Shown here: piece by piece, positions 18,861 to 23,825 of the stretch | Layout of the letters: every line of letters begins with the position of its first letter | Numbering within the stretch: position 1 is the stretch's first letter | Origin: Halocafeteria seosinensis | Taxonomy: Eukaryota; Sar; Bigyra; Bicosoecida | Assembly: GCA_001687465.1 (NCBI GenBank) | Contig: LVLI01000068.1 | Coordinates: 1 to 23,825 of the forward strand | Length of the DNA: 23,825 nt | Direction: 5' to 3' | Program-made: the position numbers and the translations under genes | Notes under the pieces: model-generated | What the model saw: the letters and a program-made list of their open reading frames with translations, nothing else | What the model was told of the DNA's origin: nothing | The model's database searches: none

Positions 18861-21800
18861 ATGAAGTTCACTTCCGGAGACCAAGGAGTTTGGGTCTCGT
18901 TTGGTGGAACGAGGTTGTTTATGCTGCTTGCATTCGTTTTGCAATTGCTGGTTGCGGCGGAAGCAGCGGTTGCATCGAGCTCCCTGTCGAAGCTCCACAG
19001 GTCCTTCAGCCTCAGTAGAAATGGTTATGCAGATGAGAAAGGGAATCATTCCTCGAATTGGATGGGCTATATGATACAAGTCAAGTATCCCATCAAAGTA
19101 AATGGAATGTATGCACACCCTACGAATAGCTCCGGCGTCGTTCAGGTCGCCATATTCGACGTCGAAGGCGAAAACAGCACCCTTCGCTCGGTATTAGCGC
19201 ACGGGAAAGTAGAGGAAAATAACGGTGAGCTTCAATCTGTTCTATTCAACAAGGGTGTGTTCATCCATGTGGGTGACTGGTATGTTATTGCGCAAGGTGG
19301 TGGGTCCTGGGAAGAGGTGGAGAACATCAATATCAATACGCTGAAACAGGAGCACTTCATCAAGTCGTGGAAGCCTAGCAGCAACCACGAAGCTCTTCAC
19401 CTTGGAGATGCAAGCGACGATCCACAGGATATTCAAAATGCGGGCCTTAAACATGCAAAAGAACATCCTCCAGATGTTGGCTTGGTCTACACAATAATCG
19501 AGACTTGTGGTTCCGGCGCAAGACCTGACCCAGACACTGATCCAGTTGAGCTATGCCGCATGTGTCCAGACCATCTATATTCAGGAATTAGAGATCGCAT
19601 CTGTATACCTTGCGCCTCGGGGATGATCCCAAACGAGGGAAAGAATTCCTGCGTACCCTGTGAACCGCATCAAGTATCGAGCCCCCAGGAAGCTTCCTGC
19701 TCCGTGTGCACCCTCGGGCATGTTCCGACAGCCAATCAATCTACTTGTGAGCAATGTGATGCTACTGAGGTAGCCGGTGAGCATGATGTAGAGTGCCGAT
19801 CTTGTGCGCCAACTGCAATTCCAGACGGAAACAAGGCTGAGTGCATCAGTTGCGGTGCGGGCCACGTGCTCAGCGCAAACCTAACTGCTTGCATCGAATG
19901 CCCTTCCAGCCAGGTGAGTACGGAGACGGATGAAATATGTCAACCATGCGACACTGGCACCATTCCCGACGCCCAAAATGAGCATTGTGTCGCTTGTGGA
20001 CCGGGCAAGGTCCCCCATGATGAGGGTGATAAATGTCTGGAGTGTCCACCACATTCCTATGCTAAAGAGTATGATGCCAATTGTACAGTATGTGGAGTCG
20101 GTAGAATTCCTAACTGCAGGCAAGATGGCTGTGATCGGTGTCCAGAAAATCAATATTCAGAACGATACAATAGCACGTGCCAGGAATGTGATCGAGGCAA
20201 ATTTCCCAATAGTGACCAATCGGGATGCCAAGACTGTGCTGAGCATAAGGTTGCCCAAGGAGGGTCTGCATCGTGTAGTGAGTGTGGTCGCGGCGAGATA
20301 CCTGATGAGAACAATGAACTGTGCATGAGTTGTGAAAATGGAAAAGTTCCCAATGACAGTGGCGCCAGTTGTAGGAAATGTGATGACCATGAGTATGCTG
20401 GTCCCCTCGCCGATGAATGTACAAGTTGTGGTGTTGGCAAGATTCCCAATAGTGAACAGAATCAATGTGAGGATTGTGATCCGGGGAAAGTATCGGGTAG
20501 TCAGAACGCCTCTTGCTACTTTTGCTCATTCGGATTTATTCCCACATCGGATCGGTCAACCTGTGAGCCGTGTGGGGTTGCCCAGGTGGCCGGTGAGCGA
20601 GACATGGAGTGTGAGTTATGTGAATCCAATGAGATTACAAATGCGAACAAGACAGAGTGTTTAAGTTGCGGGGAGGGGAAGGTACCAAATTGGAATCAGA
20701 CGGTGTGCATCCAATGTCCGTCGAACGAAGTGGCTACGGGGAGCAATGCAGCATGCCAACCTTGTGGGACTGGCACAGTTCCTGACTGCCATAACAAGCA
20801 GTGCGTCGCTTGCGGTCCTGGGAAGGTCCCCAATGATTGGGGCGATACGTGTGTGGATTGTCCTGCATATTCGTATGCCCAGACGTATGATGCCAATTGT
20901 ACAGTATGTGGTGCCGGTCGTGTGCCCAACAGTGAGAAGAATGGCTGCAACTCGTGTCCGGAGAGTCAGTTTTCTGGACGAAATGATAGCACCTGTCAAG
21001 ACTGTGAGCGTGGTACATTTCCCAACAGTGTCCAGTCTGGTTGCAATAAGTGCGCCAGGGACAAAGTTGCGGAAAGGGGTTCTAAGTCGTGTCGTCCGTG
21101 TTCTGTCGGCGAGGTGCCCGACCAAGATAACGGAGCTTGCGAGAATTGTGCGACTGGCAAGGTTCCAAACGAGACTGGAACGAGTTGTAGATGGTGCGAT
21201 GATCATGAATATGCTGGTTTGTATGATGACAAGTGCTGGGTTTGCGGGGCGGGAGAGATCCCTAACAACAGAAAGGATGGATGCAATCCTTGTGAACCGT
21301 ATGAAGTATCTGGAAGGGAAGAGACTATTTGTCGTGACTGTCCCCTTGGATTTATTCCAACTGTGAATGGATCGAGCTGCGAGGAATGTGGTATTGGCAA
21401 GGTAGCTCGTGAACACGACGTAGCGTGTGAATCCTGTGACGCAAATGAAATTACAGATAGCGACAAGGCTCGGTGTATACCCTGTGGCATTGGCGAGGTA
21501 CCTAATGGGAATCAGACTGTTTGTATGGGGTGTCCGTCAGATGAAGTTGCTACGAAGGCTGATTCAAAGTGTCAGCCGTGTGGTCCTGGGAAAATCCCTG
21601 ACGACTATAGTGCAGCCTGCATCGCTTGTGGGTCCGGCAAAATCCCAAATGAGTTTGGTAACGGATGTGTGAATTGTCCTGCCTATTCATATGCTGGGAA
21701 GTTTGACGTTAATTGTACAGTGTGCGGGACAGGTGAAATTCCAAACGCAAGACTAGATGGTTGCGATCCGTGCAAGGCGAATCAATATTCAGGTCGATAT

Positions 21801-23825
21801 AATAGCACGTGCCATGAATGTGATCGAGGCAGATTTCCCAACAGTGACCAATCGGGATGCCAAGACTGTCCAGAACGTATGGTTGCCAGACAAGGTTCTG
21901 CGTCGTGTAGTGAGTGTGGGCCCGGCGAGATACCTGACGAAAACAATGAATTGTGCGAGAGTTGTGGAAACGGAGAAGTTCCAACTGACAGTGGTACCAG
22001 TTGTAGGAAGTGTGATGACCATGAGTATTCTGGTCCTCTCGCTGACGAATGCAGGAGTTGTGGGGCTGGAGAGGTTCCGAACAGTGAGCAGAATCAATGC
22101 GATGATTGTTTGCCGGGACAGGCATCAGGTCGCCAGAACGCCTCGTGTTACTTTTGCCCGTTTGGATATATTCCCACATCGGATCGATCTTCCTGTGAGC
22201 CATGTGGTATTGCCGAGGTGGCAGGTGAGCGAGACGTGAAGTGTCGATTGTGTGAGCCATATCAGATTACAAATACCAACAAGACAGAGTGTTTAGGCTG
22301 TGGGCATGGGAAAGTACCTAATTGGAATCAAACAGTGTGTATCCAATGCCCGTCGGACCACGTCGCGACCGAGACGGGCTCAGCCTGCCAGCTTTGTGAT
22401 ACAGGAAGCATTCCTGATACACGCAAGGAGTTTTGCATCGGTTGTGGGCCGGGCAACGTTCCTAATGATGAAGGGGATAAATGTCTGGAGTGTCCACCAT
22501 ATTCGTATGCTAAGGAGTATGATGCCAATTGTACAGTGTGTGGAGTAGGTAGAATTCCTAACTGCAGGCAAGATGGCTGTGATCGGTGTCCAGAAAATCA
22601 ATATTCAGAACGATACAATAGCACGTGCCAGGAATGTGATCGAGGCAAATTTCCCAATAGTGACCAATCGGGATGCCAAGACTGTGCTGAGCATAAGGTT
22701 GCCCGAGGAGGGTCTGCATCGTGTAGTGAGTGTGGTCGCGGCGAGATACCTGATGAGAACAATGAACTGTGCATGAGTTGTGAAAATGGAAAAGTTCCCA
22801 ATGCCAGTGGCACCAATTGTAGGAAGTGTGATGACTTTGAATATGCTGGTCCTCTCGCCGATGAATGTACAAGTTGTGGTGTTGGCAAGATTCCCAATAG
22901 TGAACAGAATCAATGTGAGGATTGTGATCCGGGGAAAGTATCGGGTAGTCAGAACGCCTCTTGCTACTTTTGCTCATTCGGATTTATTCCCACATCGGAT
23001 CAGTCAACCTGTGAGCCGTGTGGGGTTGCCCAGGTGGCCGGTGAGCGAGACATAGAGTGTGAGTTATGTGAATCCAATGAGATTACAAATGCGAACAAGG
23101 CAGAGTGTTTAAGTTGCGGGGAGGGGAAGGTACCGAATTGGAATCAGACGGTGTGCATCCAATGTCCGTCGAACGAAGTGGCTACCGAGAGCAATGCAGC
23201 ATGCCAACCTTGTGGGACTGGCACAGTTCCTGACTGCCATAACAAGCAGTGCGTCGCTTGCGGTCCTGGGAAGGTTCCCAATGATTGGGGCGATACGTGT
23301 GTGGATTGTCCTGCATATTCGTATGCCCAGACGTATGATGCCAATTGTACAATATGTGGTGCCGGTCGTGTGCCCAACAGTGAGAAGAATGGCTGCAACT
23401 CGTGTCCGGAGAGTCAGTTTTCTGGACGAAATGATAGCACCTGTCAAGACTGTGAGCGTGGTACATTTCCCAACAGTGCCCAGTCTGGTTGCAATAAGTG
23501 CGCCAGGGACGAAGTCGCGGAAAGGGGTTCTAAGTCATGTCGTCCGTGTTCTGTCGGCGAGGTGCCCGACCAAGATAACGGAGGTTGCGAGAATTGTGCG
23601 ACTGGCAAGGTTCCAAACGAGACTGGAACGAGTTGTAGATGGTGCGATGATCATGAATATGCTGGTTTGTATGATGACAAGTGCTGGGTTTGCGGGGCGG
23701 GAGAGATCCCTAACAACAGAAAGGATGGATGCAATCCTTGTGAACCGTATGAAGTATCTGGANGGGAAGAGGCTATTTGTCGTGACTGTCCCCTTGGATT
23801 TATTCCAACTGTGAATGGATCGAGC
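18861..23825 (+). CDS. Secreted giant Cys-repeat protein (3' end outside window)
   Basis: The frame is open from ATG 18861 to the last base, 1655 codons without an intron or stop. Residues 1 to about 38 are a signal peptide with a long polar n-region and the core LFMLLAFVLQLLVAA before AEAAVA. Residues of about 40-200 form a Cys-poor, beta-rich domain with conserved-looking V-Q-V-A-I-F-D and G-D-W-Y-V-I-A-Q-G patterns and several N-glycosylation sequons. I do not recognise the family. From residue 232 (19554) to the edge, the protein is an unbroken series of 16-residue CxxC repeats of the ephrin-receptor-like (GCC2/GCC3) type. The rest of the gene, including any membrane anchor, is missing. 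The context of two other surface-protein genes on the same strand supports a structural, adhesive or matrix role, which is inference. Confidence 0.9.
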   Translation, partial: MKFTSGDQGVWVSFGGTRLFMLLAFVLQLLVAAEAAVASSSLSKLHRSFSLSRNGYADEKGNHSSNWMGYMIQVKYPIKVNGMYAHPTNSSGVVQVAIFDVEGENSTLRSVLAHGKVEENNGELQSVLFNKGVFIHVGDWYVIAQGGGSWEEVENININTLKQEHFIKSWKPSSNHEALHLGDASDDPQDIQNAGLKHAKEHPPDVGLVYTIIETCGSGARPDPDTDPVELCRMCPDHLYSGIRDRICIPCASGMIPNEGKNSCVPCEPHQVSSPQEASCSVCTLGHVPTANQSTCEQCDATEVAGEHDVECRSCAPTAIPDGNKAECISCGAGHVLSANLTACIECPSSQVSTETDEICQPCDTGTIPDAQNEHCVACGPGKVPHDEGDKCLECPPHSYAKEYDANCTVCGVGRIPNCRQDGCDRCPENQYSERYNSTCQECDRGKFPNSDQSGCQDCAEHKVAQGGSASCSECGRGEIPDENNELCMSCENGKVPNDSGASCRKCDDHEYAGPLADECTSCGVGKIPNSEQNQCEDCDPGKVSGSQNASCYFCSFGFIPTSDRSTCEPCGVAQVAGERDMECELCESNEITNANKTECLSCGEGKVPNWNQTVCIQCPSNEVATGSNAACQPCGTGTVPDCHNKQCVACGPGKVPNDWGDTCVDCPAYSYAQTYDANCTVCGAGRVPNSEKNGCNSCPESQFSGRNDSTCQDCERGTFPNSVQSGCNKCARDKVAERGSKSCRPCSVGEVPDQDNGACENCATGKVPNETGTSCRWCDDHEYAGLYDDKCWVCGAGEIPNNRKDGCNPCEPYEVSGREETICRDCPLGFIPTVNGSSCEECGIGKVAREHDVACESCDANEITDSDKARCIPCGIGEVPNGNQTVCMGCPSDEVATKADSKCQPCGPGKIPDDYSAACIACGSGKIPNEFGNGCVNCPAYSYAGKFDVNCTVCGTGEIPNARLDGCDPCKANQYSGRYNSTCHECDRGRFPNSDQSGCQDCPERMVARQGSASCSECGPGEIPDENNELCESCGNGEVPTDSGTSCRKCDDHEYSGPLADECRSCGAGEVPNSEQNQCDDCLPGQASGRQNASCYFCPFGYIPTSDRSSCEPCGIAEVAGERDVKCRLCEPYQITNTNKTECLGCGHGKVPNWNQTVCIQCPSDHVATETGSACQLCDTGSIPDTRKEFCIGCGPGNVPNDEGDKCLECPPYSYAKEYDANCTVCGVGRIPNCRQDGCDRCPENQYSERYNSTCQECDRGKFPNSDQSGCQDCAEHKVARGGSASCSECGRGEIPDENNELCMSCENGKVPNASGTNCRKCDDFEYAGPLADECTSCGVGKIPNSEQNQCEDCDPGKVSGSQNASCYFCSFGFIPTSDQSTCEPCGVAQVAGERDIECELCESNEITNANKAECLSCGEGKVPNWNQTVCIQCPSNEVATESNAACQPCGTGTVPDCHNKQCVACGPGKVPNDWGDTCVDCPAYSYAQTYDANCTICGAGRVPNSEKNGCNSCPESQFSGRNDSTCQDCERGTFPNSAQSGCNKCARDEVAERGSKSCRPCSVGEVPDQDNGGCENCATGKVPNETGTSCRWCDDHEYAGLYDDKCWVCGAGEIPNNRKDGCNPCEPYEVSGXEEAICRDCPLGFIPTVNGSS
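20031..21377 (+). repeat. First copy of a 2448-nt higher-order duplication
   Basis: This segment is nearly identical to 22479-23825 at an offset of exactly 2448 nt (three 816-nt units). Between 20111 and about 20335 I see one difference (CAAGG against CGAGG). Upstream of about 20031 the similarity to the corresponding bases before 22479 falls sharply, placing the left boundary near 20020-20100. The right boundary lies beyond what the window shows. Confidence 0.92.
22479..23825 (+). repeat. Second copy of the 2448-nt duplication (cut by the window end)
   Basis: Unit 4 is a near-copy of unit 1, and partial unit 5 of unit 2, while unit 3 differs from both. Differences are scattered single bases, except for a cluster at about 22803-22860. 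There the sequence shares TAGGAAGTG and GGTCCTCTCG with unit 3 rather than with unit 1, as expected if gene conversion or unequal exchange mixed units. Confidence 0.92.
23763..23763. other. Undetermined base (N)
   Basis: The single N falls in the first position of an NGG codon in the CxxC array. The matching codon in the first copy is AGG (Arg) at 21315-21317. An ambiguous call inside a near-identical repeat is what would be expected if reads from two copies were mixed, so the copy number and order here deserve caution. Confidence 0.9.

Larger units (their letters stand above)
19554..23825 (+). repeat. 89 consecutive 16-residue CxxC repeats in 17-repeat (816-nt) units
   Basis: Starting at the TGC at 19554, every 48 nt begins C-x-x-C. 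The array fills 4272 nt, exactly 89 repeats, with no insertion or deletion. Repeats broadly alternate between a 'CxxCGxGxxPN' form and a 'CxxCPxxxxA' form. A higher period of 17 repeats (272 residues, 816 nt) is exact: TAGCAC or TAGCACC-type landmarks fall at 20171, 20987, 21803, 22619 and 23435. Units run as follows: partial (repeats 7-17) 19554-20081; unit 1 20082-20897; unit 2 20898-21713; unit 3 21714-22529; unit 4 22530-23345; partial unit 5 (repeats 1-10) 23346-23825. Disulfide-linked rod-like folding is expected from the family. Confidence 0.95.

Noticed and set aside
20661-21416. 251-codon antisense ORF, with similar antisense ORFs at 20110-20529, 21709-22260 and 22558-22977
   Set aside because: They lie opposite the CxxC array, recur with its 816-nt and 2448-nt periods, and result from its codon use. 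No start context or domain supports them.
1-23825. CRISPR arrays, insertion sequences or bacterial operon features
   Set aside because: The direct repeats present are coding protein repeats without spacer structure. Spliceosomal-type introns and long intergenic gaps indicate a eukaryotic nuclear genome.

Overview
The window is eukaryotic nuclear DNA. Every gene I can support lies on the + strand. One gene is cut by about 22 spliceosomal-type introns, mostly 62-86 nt, with GTAAGT/GTATGT/GTACGT-like donors and CAG or TAG acceptors. The proteins are large, secreted or membrane-bound and cysteine-rich, with GLUG, filamin-like and ephrin-receptor-like (GCC2/GCC3) elements. That combination suggests a unicellular alga or another protist, but the sequence does not identify the organism.

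Layout. (1) 1-252: a Pro/Cys-rich open frame, perhaps the 3' end of a gene that begins outside the window. (2) 253-2776: no gene I can support, only small signal-peptide-like starts and a partial direct repeat. (3) 2777-3082: a 101-codon ORF that matches the N-terminal and C-terminal ends of the next gene but lacks its middle. (4) 3778-6360: an 860-residue GLUG-repeat surface protein with a Ser/Pro minisatellite stalk. (5) 6902-17527: a reconstructed 23-exon gene of about 2914 residues. It encodes a signal peptide, seven copies of a six-cysteine module built from three exons with identical intron phases, Ig/ASH-like and filamin-like beta domains, an ephrin-receptor-like Cys-rich segment, about nine membrane segments and a long cytoplasmic tail with repeated short motifs. 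(6) 17528-18860: no supported gene. (7) 18861-23825, running off the end: a secreted or surface protein with 89 consecutive 16-residue CxxC repeats and no indel. These repeats form 17-repeat (816-nt) units, and three units form a 2448-nt block that is itself duplicated.

Together the three main genes look like a same-strand group of cell-surface proteins built by repeat expansion at several scales. Likely roles are adhesion, wall or matrix structure, or sensing, but none can be assigned from sequence alone. The two strongest candidates for undescribed structure are the three-exon six-cysteine module (7376-11567) and the hierarchical 16 x 17 x 3 cysteine array (19554-23825).
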